A stretch of 42,345 bases of DNA from Streptosporangiaceae bacterium (GCA_025934375.1 JAICYD010000058.1:1-42345), one strand, 5' to 3'; positions 6,456-15,370 are shown, counted from the stretch's first letter. Notes: generated from the sequence alone by a model not told the origin. A program made the numbers and translations.

Positions 6456-9400
6456 ATGGCTGAGTTGCCAGTCCCTGCGGGGAGTACGGATGGGCGTGCC
6501 GCCGGGAAGGAACTGCACGTTCCGGAGCATCCGGTGCGGTTCGTGACCGCGGCGGCGCTGTTCGACGGGCATGACGCCGCGATCAACATCATGCGGCGCA
6601 TCCTGCAGTCGCAGGGCGCGGAGGTGGTCCACCTCGGCCACGACCGGTCGGTGGCCGACGTCGTCAGCGCCGCCATCGAGGAGGACGCCCAGGGCGTCGC
6701 GGTCAGCTCCTACCAGGGCGGCCATGTCGAGTACTTCGAGTACCTGGCACGATTGCTCGCCGAGCGCGGCGCCGGTCACGTGAAGGTGTTCGGCGGCGGC
6801 GGGGGAGTCATCGTCGGCGACGAGATCCAGCGGCTCGCCCAGGCCGGCGTGCGGATCTTCTCCCCTGAGGACGGCCAGCGCCTGGGCCTGCCCGGCATGA
6901 TCAACGAGCTGATCCGCGAGTGCGACGTCGACCTGGCGGCCACGCCGCCATCGGCTGAGGCGCTGCTGGCTGGTGAGCGGCCCGCGCTGGCGCGGGCGAT
7001 CACCTGCCTGGAGGCGGGCACGCTCCCGCCCGCCATCAAGGACCTGATAACAGCAAGAGGCGCGGAGCGCGGGAATGCCGCGGAGCGCGGGAATGCCGCG
7101 GAGCGCGGGAATGCCGCGGAGCGCGGGAATACTGGGGAACGCGGGAATACTGGGGAGCGCGATAATCCCGCGCGGCGTGGGGGGAGCGGGGAGCGCTCCG
7201 TCCCGGTGCTGGGCATCACCGGTACCGGTGGCTCCGGGAAATCGTCGCTGACCGATGAGCTGGTCCGCCGGTTCCGCACCGACCAGCAGGACAAGCTGCG
7301 CATCGCGGTGCTCGCCGTCGACCCGACCCGGCGGCGCGGCGGCGGCGCCCTGCTCGGCGACCGGATCCGGATGAACTCCCTGGACGCCCAGCACGTGTTC
7401 TTCCGCTCCCTGGCCACCCGCGGCTCCCACGAGCTGCCGCCGTACCTGCCCGCGGTGATCTCCGCCTGCCAGGTGGCCGGCTACGACCTGGTCATCGTGG
7501 AGACCCCCGGCATCGGCCAGGGGGACGCGGGCATCACCGCGCTCGCGGACGTGTCGCTGTACGTGATGACCCCCGAGTTCGGCGCCGCGTCCCAGCTGGA
7601 GAAGATCGACATGCTCGACTTCGCCGACGTGGTCGCGGTCAACAAGTTCGAGCGGCGCGGCGGCGCGGACGCCGTCCGCGACGTCTCCCGCCAGCTGCTG
7701 CGCAACCGGCAGGCCTTCGGCGCCCGGCCGCAGGACATGCCGGTCTTCGGCACCAGCGCCGCGACGTTCAACGACAACGGCGTCACCGCGCTGTACCAGC
7801 ACCTGGCCGGGCTGCTGCGCGAGCGGGGGATGCCGCTGCCCGAAGGGGTCCTGCCGCGCGCCGAGGGCAAGATATCCACCGAGGCCGCGCCGGTCATCCC
7901 GCCCGCCCGCACCGGGTACCTGGCGGAGATCGCCGCCACCGTGCGGACCTACCACGAGGTCACGGCGCGCAGCGCGGCCGCGGCCCGGCGGGCCCAGCAG
8001 GTCGCCGCCGTCGCGGGGGAACTGCCCGATGACGGCGCCGTGTCCGCCCTGCTCGAGGACGCGCGCAATGCGGTGCCGGGCGATGACGCGGCCCTCATCG
8101 ACCAGTGGCCCGCCGTCGCTGAGGCGTTCTCGGGGGAAGAGCAGGTCGTGCGGGTCCGGGACGGCGGCTCGGGGTTCCGCGAGGTGCGGACCCCGCTGAC
8201 CCGCGAGTCCCTGTCGGGCAGCCGGATCCCGAAGGTCGCGCTGCCGCGCTACGCCGACCACGGGGAACTGCTGCGCTTCCTGCGGTCGGAGAACCTGCCC
8301 GGCCGGTTCCCGTTCACCGCCGGGGTGTTCCCGTTCAAGCGGGACGGCGAGGACCCGGCGCGGATGTTCGCCGGGGAGGGCGACGCGTTCCGCACCAACC
8401 GCCGGTTCAAGCTGCTGTCCAAGGACGCGCCCGCGACGCGGCTGTCGACCGCGTTCGACTCGGTCACCTTGTACGGCCGGGACCCGGCCGAGGCACCCGA
8501 CGTCTACGGGAAGGTCGGCACCTCCGGGGTGTCGATCGCGACGATTGAGGACATGCGGGCGCTCTACGACGGGTTCGACCTGATCGCCCCGAGCACGTCG
8601 GTGTCGATGACCATCAATGGCCCGGCCCCTGCGATCCTGGCGTTCTTCCTGAACACGGCCATCGATCAAGGGCAGGCCCAGGGGCGTTCGGCCGAAGAGG
8701 TCCTGAAGTCCGTCCGCGGGACGGTGCAGGCTGACATCCTGAAAGAGGACCAGGGCCAGAACACCTGCATCTTCTCGACCGACTTCTCCCTGCGGGTGAT
8801 GGCCGACATCCAGGAATGGTTCATAGAGCACGGCGTGCGGAACTTCTACTCGGTGTCCATCTCGGGCTACCACATCGCCGAGGCCGGGGCCAACCCGATC
8901 AGCCAGCTCGCGTTCACCTTGTCGAACGCCTTCACCTACGTCGAGGCGTACCTGGCGCGCGGCATGAAGGTCGATGACTTCGCGCCGAACCTGTCGTTCT
9001 TCTTCTCCAACGGGATGGACCCCGAGTACACGGTCATCGGCCGGGTCGCCCGGCGGATCTGGGCGGTGGCGATGCGGGACCGCTACGGCGCCAACGAGCG
9101 GTCCCAGAAGCTCAAGTACCACGTCCAGACGTCGGGCCGGTCGCTGCACGCCCAGGAGATGGCGTTCAACGACATCCGCACCACCTTGCAGGCGCTGTGC
9201 GCGATCTACGACAACGCCAACAGCCTGCACACCAACGCCTACGACGAGGCGGTCACCACGCCGAGCGAGGAGTCGGTGCGGCGGGCGCTGGCGATCCAGA
9301 TGATCATCGGCCGCGAGTGGGGGCTGGCGATGAACGAGAACCCGCTGTCCGGCTCGTTCATCGCCGAGGAGCTGACTGACCTGGTCGAGGAGGCGGTCCT

Positions 9401-9815
9401 GGCCGAGTTCGAGCGGATCAGCCAGCGCGGCGGCGTCCTGGGCGCGATGGAGACCGGATACCAGCGCGGCCGGATCCAGGACGAGTCGATGCTGTACGAG
9501 CACCGCAAGCACGATGGCACGCTGCCGATCATCGGCGTCAATACCTTCCGCAGCCCGCACCCGGAGGACGCCGCCCCGGTCATCCCGCTGTCGCGCGGCA
9601 CCGAGGAGGAGAAGAACTCGCAGCTGGCCCGGGTCCGCGATTTCCAGGAAAAGCACCGCGGCGAGGCGGAGGCAGCCCTGACCGAGTTGAAGGAAACCGC
9701 GAGATCGGGCGGGAACGTGTTCGACTCGCTCATGCGCGCCGCGCGGGTCTGCTCCCTCCAGCAGATGACGGAGGCGTTCTTCGAAGTAGGCGGCCAGTAC
9801 CGGCGAAACGTGTAG
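6456..9815 (+). CDS. icmF: Fused isobutyryl-CoA mutase (IcmF)
   Basis: A 1119-residue, adenosylcobalamin-dependent acyl-CoA mutase with its G-protein chaperone built in. It interconverts isobutyryl-CoA and n-butyryl-CoA, and some family members also use other branched substrates. The N-terminal B12-binding domain has DGHDA at residues 37-41 (the family version of DxHxxG). The G-protein domain starts with the Walker A loop GTGGSGKS (256-263) and includes VETPGIGQGD and the base-specificity-type motif NKFE. The C-terminal half is the mutase barrel. ATG at 6456 follows a good ribosome binding site (GGGGGAGG, 5-nt spacing). Residues 203-238, between the B12 and G domains, are an 18-bp repeat array that makes the protein slightly longer than usual. 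Confidence 0.95.
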   Translation: MAELPVPAGSTDGRAAGKELHVPEHPVRFVTAAALFDGHDAAINIMRRILQSQGAEVVHLGHDRSVADVVSAAIEEDAQGVAVSSYQGGHVEYFEYLARLLAERGAGHVKVFGGGGGVIVGDEIQRLAQAGVRIFSPEDGQRLGLPGMINELIRECDVDLAATPPSAEALLAGERPALARAITCLEAGTLPPAIKDLITARGAERGNAAERGNAAERGNAAERGNTGERGNTGERDNPARRGGSGERSVPVLGITGTGGSGKSSLTDELVRRFRTDQQDKLRIAVLAVDPTRRRGGGALLGDRIRMNSLDAQHVFFRSLATRGSHELPPYLPAVISACQVAGYDLVIVETPGIGQGDAGITALADVSLYVMTPEFGAASQLEKIDMLDFADVVAVNKFERRGGADAVRDVSRQLLRNRQAFGARPQDMPVFGTSAATFNDNGVTALYQHLAGLLRERGMPLPEGVLPRAEGKISTEAAPVIPPARTGYLAEIAATVRTYHEVTARSAAAARRAQQVAAVAGELPDDGAVSALLEDARNAVPGDDAALIDQWPAVAEAFSGEEQVVRVRDGGSGFREVRTPLTRESLSGSRIPKVALPRYADHGELLRFLRSENLPGRFPFTAGVFPFKRDGEDPARMFAGEGDAFRTNRRFKLLSKDAPATRLSTAFDSVTLYGRDPAEAPDVYGKVGTSGVSIATIEDMRALYDGFDLIAPSTSVSMTINGPAPAILAFFLNTAIDQGQAQGRSAEEVLKSVRGTVQADILKEDQGQNTCIFSTDFSLRVMADIQEWFIEHGVRNFYSVSISGYHIAEAGANPISQLAFTLSNAFTYVEAYLARGMKVDDFAPNLSFFFSNGMDPEYTVIGRVARRIWAVAMRDRYGANERSQKLKYHVQTSGRSLHAQEMAFNDIRTTLQALCAIYDNANSLHTNAYDEAVTTPSEESVRRALAIQMIIGREWGLAMNENPLSGSFIAEELTDLVEEAVLAEFERISQRGGVLGAMETGYQRGRIQDESMLYEHRKHDGTLPIIGVNTFRSPHPEDAAPVIPLSRGTEEEKNSQLARVRDFQEKHRGEAEAALTELKETARSGGNVFDSLMRAARVCSLQQMTEAFFEVGGQYRRNV
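7043..7169 (+). repeat. 18-bp in-frame tandem repeat in icmF with a 16-bp leader sequence
   Basis: Six 18-bp units (gcggagcgcgggaatgcc; the first three identical, the last three progressively diverged) encode AERGNA-type hexapeptides from 7062 to 7169. They lie in the linker between the cobalamin and G-protein domains. Immediately upstream, at 7043-7058, is CCTGATAACAGCAAGA. This 16-mer recurs exactly at 10849-10864, where it also precedes a repeat tract. Confidence 0.92.
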
Positions 9816-9867
9816 GCGATTCACGCCCTGACCGCGATTCCTGGCCCGCGGCAAGCCCGATCCCGGG

Positions 9868-10755
9868 CTACGGCACCCGCGGCAGGTCCAGCGCCGACAG
9901 GCGGGCGAGGTCGGTGATGGCGTCCAGCGCGGCGACGCGGCCGCCGGTGACGGTGACCGCGATCACGGACACCGGGCGGCCCTTGACGGTGATGAGCATC
10001 CCGGCGACGCCGTTGACCACAACCGGGGTGAAGTCGGCCCGCGAGCTGGCCGTCGCGATGGTCGCCCGGGCGATCTCGGTGGCGCCGCGCATGACGACTG
10101 ATGCGCCGGGGCGGGCGGCGCCGCCGTCGGCGCGGACCACGGCGTCGGGGTCGAGCAGCCCCACGAGCCGGGCGAAGTCGCCCGCCCGGGCGGCGGCGAA
10201 GAAGGCGGCCACCACCGCCTGCTGGGCTTGCAGGTCCACGTCGGGCGCGACCGGCCCGGTCGCCCGGACCTGCCGGCGCGCCCGGCTGGCGAGCTGGCGG
10301 GCAGCGGCCTCCGACCGGCCCACCATGTCCCCGATCACCGCGAACGGCACGTCGAAGACGTCGTGCATGACGAACGCGACCCGCTCGGCGGGGGCGAGCG
10401 CGTCCAGGACGACGAGCAGCGCGAGGCCCACCGAGTCGGCTAGCAGCGCCTCCCGCTCGGGGTCGGGCGCGGCGCCGGGCAGCGAGACCACCGGGTCGGG
10501 CACGCGCACGCCGGCGGGCTGCTCCGGCCGGGCGGCCCGGGCGCGCAGCGCGTTCAGGCACACCCGGGTGGCGATCGTGGTCAGCCAGCCCTTGAGGTTG
10601 TCCACGCCGTCGGCGCCCGCCGCGGCGACCCGCACCCACGTCTCCTGCACGGCGTCATCCGCCTCGGGCAGCGAGCCGAGGATCCGGTAGGCGACTGCCC
10701 GCAGGTGCCCGCGGTGCTCCTCGAACCGCTCGGCCAGCGCCGCGTCGTCGCTCAC
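9868..10755 (-). CDS. ECF sigma factor with SnoaL-like C-terminal domain (SigJ/ECF41-like)
   Basis: A 295-residue extracytoplasmic-function sigma factor. Region 2 (AYRILGSLPEADDAVQETWVRV) and region 4 (APAERVAFVMHDVFDVPFAVIGDMVGRSEAAARQLASRARR) are clear. The C-terminal third (from about residue 175) is an NTF2/SnoaL-like domain with the segment VVRADGGAARPG where ECF41 proteins have a DGGGKV-type motif. In this family the fused domain modulates sigma activity in place of a separate anti-sigma factor. The family is known to sit beside a carboxymuconolactone decarboxylase, oxidoreductase or epimerase, and the divergent gene at 10979 is an epimerase, which fits. The GTG start at 10755 has GAAGGAG about 10 nt upstream. 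Confidence 0.9.
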   Translation of the reverse strand: MSDDAALAERFEEHRGHLRAVAYRILGSLPEADDAVQETWVRVAAAGADGVDNLKGWLTTIATRVCLNALRARAARPEQPAGVRVPDPVVSLPGAAPDPEREALLADSVGLALLVVLDALAPAERVAFVMHDVFDVPFAVIGDMVGRSEAAARQLASRARRQVRATGPVAPDVDLQAQQAVVAAFFAAARAGDFARLVGLLDPDAVVRADGGAARPGASVVMRGATEIARATIATASSRADFTPVVVNGVAGMLITVKGRPVSVIAVTVTGGRVAALDAITDLARLSALDLPRVP

Positions 10756-10794
10756 CTGTCACGTTCTCCTTCGCGCCCGTGTCATCGCCAGTGG

Positions 10795-10813
10795 GTGTCA
10801 CCAACACTGACAC
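10795..10813. promoter_or_regulatory. Palindrome in the sigma/epimerase divergent region
   Basis: GTGTCA and TGACAC form perfect 6-bp arms around a 7-bp spacer, about 40 bp upstream of the sigma gene start. It may be an operator or two overlapping -35 elements: TGTCAC resembles the -35 reported for ECF41 promoters, but I found no CGTC -10 at the expected spacing on either strand. Confidence 0.3.
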
Positions 10814-10848
10814 GCCGGGGCGGCCCGTCGTGACAAGACTCCTGGGCC

Positions 10849-10936
10849 CCTGATAACAGCAAGATGCGGCGCCAGCCGCCAGCCGCCAGCCACGGCCGCC
10901 CGCCACGGCCGCCAGCCGCCAGCCGCCCGCCACGGC
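10849..10936 (+). repeat. Intergenic repeat tract with the same 16-bp leader as the icmF array
   Basis: CCTGATAACAGCAAGA (10849-10864) is an exact copy of the sequence that precedes the icmF repeats. It is followed by a tract of 7-bp cagccgc units interrupted by two copies of a GCCCGCCACGG block. The tract lies in the 223-bp gap between the sigma factor and the epimerase, about 40 bp before the epimerase start codon. The unit differs from that in icmF, so only the leader is shared. Confidence 0.8.
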
Positions 10937-10978
10937 GCGCGCAACTAGCCGCGGCGCGACACGCAAGGAGCGTCTGTC

Positions 10979-11893
10979 ATGCGAGTCCTCGTTATTGGTG
11001 CCACCGGCGCGATCGGCACCGCGCTCATCCCGCAACTGACCGCGCGGGGCCATTCCGTCACCGGCACGTCACGATCCGCCGCGAAGGCGGACGCCCTGCG
11101 CGCCCTGGGGGGCGAGCCGGTCGCGCTCGACGTGCTGGATGCCGCCGCCGTGCGCGAGGTCGTCGCCGGCGCGCGCCCGGACGCTGTCGTCTACCAGGCG
11201 ACGGCACTGGCCGGCATGCGGTTCGGCCGCAGCCTCGACAAGGCGTTCGGCCCGACTAACCGGTTGCGCGCGCAGGGCACCGACAACGTCATCGCCGCGG
11301 CCCGCGCGGCCGGGGTGGCTAAGCTCGTCGCGCAGAGCTTCGCGCCTTACCGCTACGCGCACGCGGGCGCCCTCGCCTGTACGGAGGACGACCCGCTGCT
11401 CGCGGACCCGCCCGCCACCGCGCGGGAGACCTTCGCGGCGATGGCCCACCTGGATGCGGCGGTGACCGACGCCGGCGGAGTCGCGTTGCGCTACGGGGGC
11501 TTCTACGGCCATCCCGATCCCATGCTGGCGGCCATCCGCAAGCGCCAGTACCCGCTGATCGGCGACGGGCGCGGCATCATGTCGTTCATCCACCTGCACG
11601 ACGCGGCCGCCGCTACGGTGCTCGCGCTGGAGGGCGCCGGCGGGCCCGCCATCTACAACGTCACCGACGACGAGCCGGCCCCGGCGCGCGACTGGCTGCC
11701 CGCGCTCGCCGCCGCGATCGGCGCGAAGCCTCCCCGCCGCTTTCCCGAATGGGCTGCCCGCCTCGTCATGGGCGCGGGCCTGTCCATGATGACCGAGGCG
11801 CGGGGCGCGTCCAACGCGCGGGCGAAGAAGGAGCTCGGCTGGAGCCTTCGCTACCCGACCTGGCGCGAGGGCTTCCGCGCGATCGGCGCCTGA
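10979..11893 (+). CDS. NAD(P)-dependent epimerase/dehydratase (extended SDR-like)
   Basis: A 304-residue Rossmann-fold protein starting MRVLVIGATGAIGTALI, with the GxxGxxG nucleotide loop at residues 7-13. The middle contains an AQSFAPYRYAH segment in place of the usual YxxxK active-site context, then ALRYGGFYG and FIHLHDAAAA, typical of this epimerase group. The substrate is unknown. ATG at 10979 follows AAGGAG with suitable spacing. It is divergent from the ECF41-like sigma factor and is its probable regulatory target or partner. Confidence 0.87.
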   Translation: MRVLVIGATGAIGTALIPQLTARGHSVTGTSRSAAKADALRALGGEPVALDVLDAAAVREVVAGARPDAVVYQATALAGMRFGRSLDKAFGPTNRLRAQGTDNVIAAARAAGVAKLVAQSFAPYRYAHAGALACTEDDPLLADPPATARETFAAMAHLDAAVTDAGGVALRYGGFYGHPDPMLAAIRKRQYPLIGDGRGIMSFIHLHDAAAATVLALEGAGGPAIYNVTDDEPAPARDWLPALAAAIGAKPPRRFPEWAARLVMGAGLSMMTEARGASNARAKKELGWSLRYPTWREGFRAIGA

Positions 11894-11976
11894 CGGGATT
11901 GGCGCTGGCCAGCACCGCGCGACGGTGTTAGTAATGAGGTGATTAGCCTAGTGGCTGGCCAGCGAGGAGAGCCGAC

Positions 11977-13317
11977 ATGATTAGAGATCTGAGGAGCCGC
12001 CGGGGCACCGCCCGGTCCGGCACTGCCCTGGCCGTCGCCGCGGCGGGCGCCGCCGTCGCGCTGGCGCTGGCGAGCGGCGCTCCCGCGACGGCCAGCGCGC
12101 AGCGGGCGGTCGCGGCCCCGGCCGCTGCGGCTCCCGCGCACCCGGGCGGGGGGCCGTGGGTGACCACGTGGAGTGCCAGCCCGCAGGTCGCGGTGCCCGG
12201 AACGCTGTCCGCGACCGGGTTCGACAACCAGACCGTGCGCGACATCGTGTTCACGTCCGCCGGCGGGAACGCCGCCCGCGTCGTGCTGACGAACGTCTTC
12301 GGCACCAGCCCGCTGCGGGTGGGGCACGTGACCCTCGCCATCGCCGGGAGCGGCGCGGCGGTGCGGGCAGGCACAGTGGCCCGGGTATCGTTCGGCGGAA
12401 GCTCTTCCATCGAGATACCACCGGGCGCCCAGGCGCTGAGCGACCCGGTGACTATGCGCGTGCCTGCCCTGACCGACCTCGCCGTCAGCGTTTACCTGCC
12501 CGGGCAGACCGGGGCGGCGACCATCCATTCGGACGCGCAGCAGGACAACTGGGTATCGGGGACCGGGGACCACGCCGGCGACGCGGGCGCGGGCGCGTTC
12601 ACCACTGACAGCCAGTCCTGGTACTACGTCAGCGACGTCATCGTGCGGTCACCGGGGGCGGCGGGCACCGTGGTGGCGTTCGGCGACTCGATCACCGACG
12701 GATTCCAGTCCACGGTGAACGCGAACGCCCGCTGGCCCAATGACCTCGCCCGGCGGCTGGAGGCCCGGCATGGACCGGCGCTGTCGGTGGCCGATGAGGG
12801 CATCAGCGGCGACCGGGTGCTGAACGACTCGCTGTGCTGCGGCGTGAACGCCGTGGCCCGGTTCGAGCGGGACGCGCTGGACCAGCCCGGCGTTCGCGAC
12901 GTCATCGTGCTCATCGGGATCAATGACTTCGGGTTCAGCGCCCTGCCGCCGAACCCGATCTACAACCCGGTCACCGATGTCAGCGCGGCCCAGGTCATCG
13001 CCGGGTATCAGCAGCTGATCGCGCAGGCGCACGCCCGCGGCGTGAAGGTCATCGGCGTGACCCTGCTGCCCTTCAAGGGCGCCGCCTACTACACGGCGGC
13101 GGGGGAGGCCAAGCGGGAGGCGGTGAACGCGTGGATCCGGTCCGGCCGGGCGTGGGACGCCGTCATCGACTTCGACAAGGTGATGCGAGACCCGGCCGAC
13201 CCGCTGGCCCTGAACCCGGCCTACAATTCCGGCGACAACCTGCACCCCAACGACGCTGGATACCAGGTCATGGCCAACGCGGTCAGCCCCGGGACGCTGC
13301 TGCCGGGCCGCCGCTAG
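11977..13317 (+). CDS. Secreted SGNH/GDSL-type hydrolase (esterase/lipase family)
   Basis: A 446-residue exported protein. Residues 1-42 are a signal peptide with an arginine-rich start (RDLRSRRGTARS), an alanine-rich hydrophobic core and a probable cleavage site near ATASAQ. A beta-rich domain of about 170 residues follows. The SGNH hydrolase blocks are then visible: block I VVAFGDSITDG with the nucleophilic Ser, block II ADEGISGDRVL, block III LIGINDFG with Asn, and block V DNLHPNDAGY with the Asp/His pair. The natural substrate may be an acylated polysaccharide or lipid. ATG at 11977 follows AGGAGA. It stands alone on its strand and is followed after 21 bp by the next gene. Confidence 0.92.
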   Translation: MIRDLRSRRGTARSGTALAVAAAGAAVALALASGAPATASAQRAVAAPAAAAPAHPGGGPWVTTWSASPQVAVPGTLSATGFDNQTVRDIVFTSAGGNAARVVLTNVFGTSPLRVGHVTLAIAGSGAAVRAGTVARVSFGGSSSIEIPPGAQALSDPVTMRVPALTDLAVSVYLPGQTGAATIHSDAQQDNWVSGTGDHAGDAGAGAFTTDSQSWYYVSDVIVRSPGAAGTVVAFGDSITDGFQSTVNANARWPNDLARRLEARHGPALSVADEGISGDRVLNDSLCCGVNAVARFERDALDQPGVRDVIVLIGINDFGFSALPPNPIYNPVTDVSAAQVIAGYQQLIAQAHARGVKVIGVTLLPFKGAAYYTAAGEAKREAVNAWIRSGRAWDAVIDFDKVMRDPADPLALNPAYNSGDNLHPNDAGYQVMANAVSPGTLLPGRR

Positions 13318-13338
13318 CCCGGCCGCTAGCCTGGAGGC

Positions 13339-14128
13339 GTGCAGCGCCTTGACGACCTCGGGTTCCCGGTCCGGGCCACGCGCCCGGCGGAACGGGTGGT
13401 GTCGCTGGTGCCGTCGCTGACCGAGGCGATCGCCGCTACCCGGCGGGAGGCGCTGGCGGGGGCGACCCAGTGGTGCACCCACCCGGCCGGCCTGGACGTG
13501 CCCCGGGTCCGCGGCACCAAGAACCCCGACGTCGCCGCGATCGTGGCCCTGGGGCCGGACATCGTGCTGGCCAACCAGGAGGAGAACCGCCGCCTGGACG
13601 TCGACCGGCTCCGGCGGGCCGGGGTGGACGTGTGGGTGACCGTGATCCGCTCGGTACCCGAATCCCTCGCGTCGATGCGCCGGATGTTCACCGACGGCCT
13701 CGGCTGGCCGCTGCCCGGCTGGCTGGAGCAGGCCGCCGGCGCGTGGGCGGCGCCCGCCCCGGCGAGCCGCTCGCGCGCCGTCATCTGCGTGTGGCGCGAC
13801 CCGTGGATGGTCGTCGGCTCCGACACCTTCACCGGCGACCTGGCGGCCCGGCTCGGCCTGGACAACGCCTACGCCGGCCACCCCGAGCGCTATCCCCGGG
13901 TCGAGCTGGCCGACATCCTCGCCCGCGACCCCGAGGTGGTCGTGCTCCCCGACGAGCCGTACGCGTTCACCGAGGCCGACGGCCCGGAGGCGTTCCCCGG
14001 TCACCGCGTCGCCCTGGTCTCCGGCCGCGACCTCACCTGGTACGGCCCGTCGCTGGTCACCGCGCGCGCCCGCCTGGCGGCGCGCCTGTTACCGGAGGCC
14101 ACCAGGTGGCCGTGCCCGCGCCAGCTAG
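13339..14128 (+). CDS. Helical-backbone metal/cobalamin-binding protein (BtuF-like), 3' end anomalous
   Basis: The first 250 residues match the periplasmic-binding-like family of BtuF-type cobalamin-binding proteins (RVVSLVPSLTEAIAA, WCTHPAG, ALGPDIVLANQEENR, then TWYGPSLVTARARLAARL at the usual C-terminus). No signal peptide or lipobox is present, as in many actinobacterial cytosolic members. GTG at 13339 gives the expected N-terminus, though GGAGG is only one base away. The frame does not stop where the family ends. It runs on to 15369, antisense through the whole P450 gene. A TAG at 14126-14128, sharing ctag with the P450 stop, lies in another frame and would be the natural end if a 1-bp frame change is assumed. 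The end given here is that inferred position. Confidence 0.7.
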
Positions 14129-15345
14129 TCCCAGCGGACGCGGAGCTCGCCGGGCTTGCGGAAGACCAGGCCGCGGACCTCGGCGGGGTGGCCAGGATCC
14201 AGGCGCAGGCCGGGCAGGCCGGCGACCAGGGCGGTGAGCGCCGTCACCGCCTCCAGCCGGGCCAGGTGCGCGTCGATGCAGAAGTGCGGGCCGCGCGCGA
14301 ACGCCAGGTGCCGGGCTGCCTCGGGGCGGCGCGGGTCGAAGCGGTCCGGGTCGGCGAAGATCTCCGGGTCCCGGTTCGCCCCGGCCAGCGACACGCGCAC
14401 CAGGTCGCCGGCGCGGATGCGGGCCCCGCCGAGCGCCACGTCCCGCGTGGCGTACCGGTCGACCACCGCGGCGGCCGGCTCGAACCGCAGCGATTCCTCG
14501 ATAAGCCCGGGGAGCAGGTCAAGATCCCGTCCTCGGGGGCTCAACGCTGCGCTTCCCGCTCGGCTCAACCCCAAGCCGAGCTCAGCCCCTGGCTGGCTGA
14601 GCATGTCCAGCACCGCGCTGCATATCATGCCCTCGGTGGTCTCGATGCCGCCGAACAAGACGACCGCCGCGTTCGCGGTCACCTCGCCGGCGCTGAGCCC
14701 GCCCGGCTGGGCGGCCTCGCTCAGCAGCGGAGCGCGCCCCGAAGCCATCGCCGCCCGCACGGCCGCCGCCAGCTCCGCGAACGACGCGACCGGGACCGTC
14801 GCCGCGGCTGCGGGCGTGGCCCGGCCGGCGGGCGCCAGCTCGCCCGCCGGGAGGCCTGCGACGGCCGCGACGATGTCGCGGTACCAGGCCAGCACGGTGC
14901 CCGGCGGTATCCCGACCGACGTCAGCCCGAGCGCCTGCGCCATCACCGCCGCCGCGAACGGGCCCGCGAACGCCGTCCGCAACTCGGCCTGCCCGTGCGG
15001 CCGGATCGCGCTGACCAGGCGGGCCGCCTCGGCGCCGATGAAATCGCCCAGCCACGCCCGCGCGTCGGCCGGCCGGAACGCCCGCGCGAACGCGGCCCGG
15101 TGCCGCGAGTGCCGCGCCCCGTCCAGCGACAGCATGCTCGCGCCGGTCACCCGCGCCGTCGTGAACCGCGGGTCGTCGACCGTGAAGCTCAGCGCGTCCA
15201 GCAAGACCTCGGTGGCGGCCGCGTACCCGGTGACCAGCCACCCGCCCACCTCGGGCACCCAGCAGGCCGGCGTTCGCGCCCGCAGCCGCGCCAGCACGGG
15301 ATGCGGATCCCGGTCCAGTTCCTCCAAGGTGACGCCAACGCCCAC
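14125..15345 (-). CDS. Cytochrome P450
   Basis: A soluble class I bacterial P450 of 406 residues. Visible are the I-helix segment VVLFGGIETTEG (oxygen-binding groove, acidic Glu followed by Thr), the K-helix ExxR (EESLR, residues 283-287), the PxxF/meander region (DPDRFDPRRPE) and the heme-ligand loop FARGPHFCIDAHLARLE with Cys356. The substrate is unknown and no ferredoxin or reductase gene is adjacent. An unusual insertion of about 15-20 residues (LGLGLSRAGSAALSPRG region), coded by a hairpin-forming sequence, precedes the K helix. The GTG start at 15345 lacks a clear ribosome binding site. It is convergent with the BtuF-like gene. Confidence 0.93.
   Translation of the reverse strand: MGVGVTLEELDRDPHPVLARLRARTPACWVPEVGGWLVTGYAAATEVLLDALSFTVDDPRFTTARVTGASMLSLDGARHSRHRAAFARAFRPADARAWLGDFIGAEAARLVSAIRPHGQAELRTAFAGPFAAAVMAQALGLTSVGIPPGTVLAWYRDIVAAVAGLPAGELAPAGRATPAAAATVPVASFAELAAAVRAAMASGRAPLLSEAAQPGGLSAGEVTANAAVVLFGGIETTEGMICSAVLDMLSQPGAELGLGLSRAGSAALSPRGRDLDLLPGLIEESLRFEPAAAVVDRYATRDVALGGARIRAGDLVRVSLAGANRDPEIFADPDRFDPRRPEAARHLAFARGPHFCIDAHLARLEAVTALTALVAGLPGLRLDPGHPAEVRGLVFRKPGELRVRWD
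14558..14581. repeat. Palindromic insert inside the P450 gene
   Basis: GCTCGGCT and AGCCGAGC form perfect 8-bp arms around an 8-bp loop. A second ggctcaac copy lies 25 bp to the left. The palindrome codes part of a stretch absent from typical P450s between the helix after the I helix and the ExxR motif. It resembles a small palindromic element accommodated in frame. Confidence 0.6.
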
Positions 15346-15370
15346 CAGAAAACCCTAACCGACCGGTAGT

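Noticed and set aside
6375..9854. 1159-codon minus-strand open frame opposite icmF
   Set aside because: It exactly shadows icmF and has no recognisable domain. The absence of stops follows from high GC.
10756..10848. Canonical ECF41 promoter
   Set aside because: TGTCAC-like -35 sequences are present, but no CGTC -10 occurs at the expected spacing on either strand.
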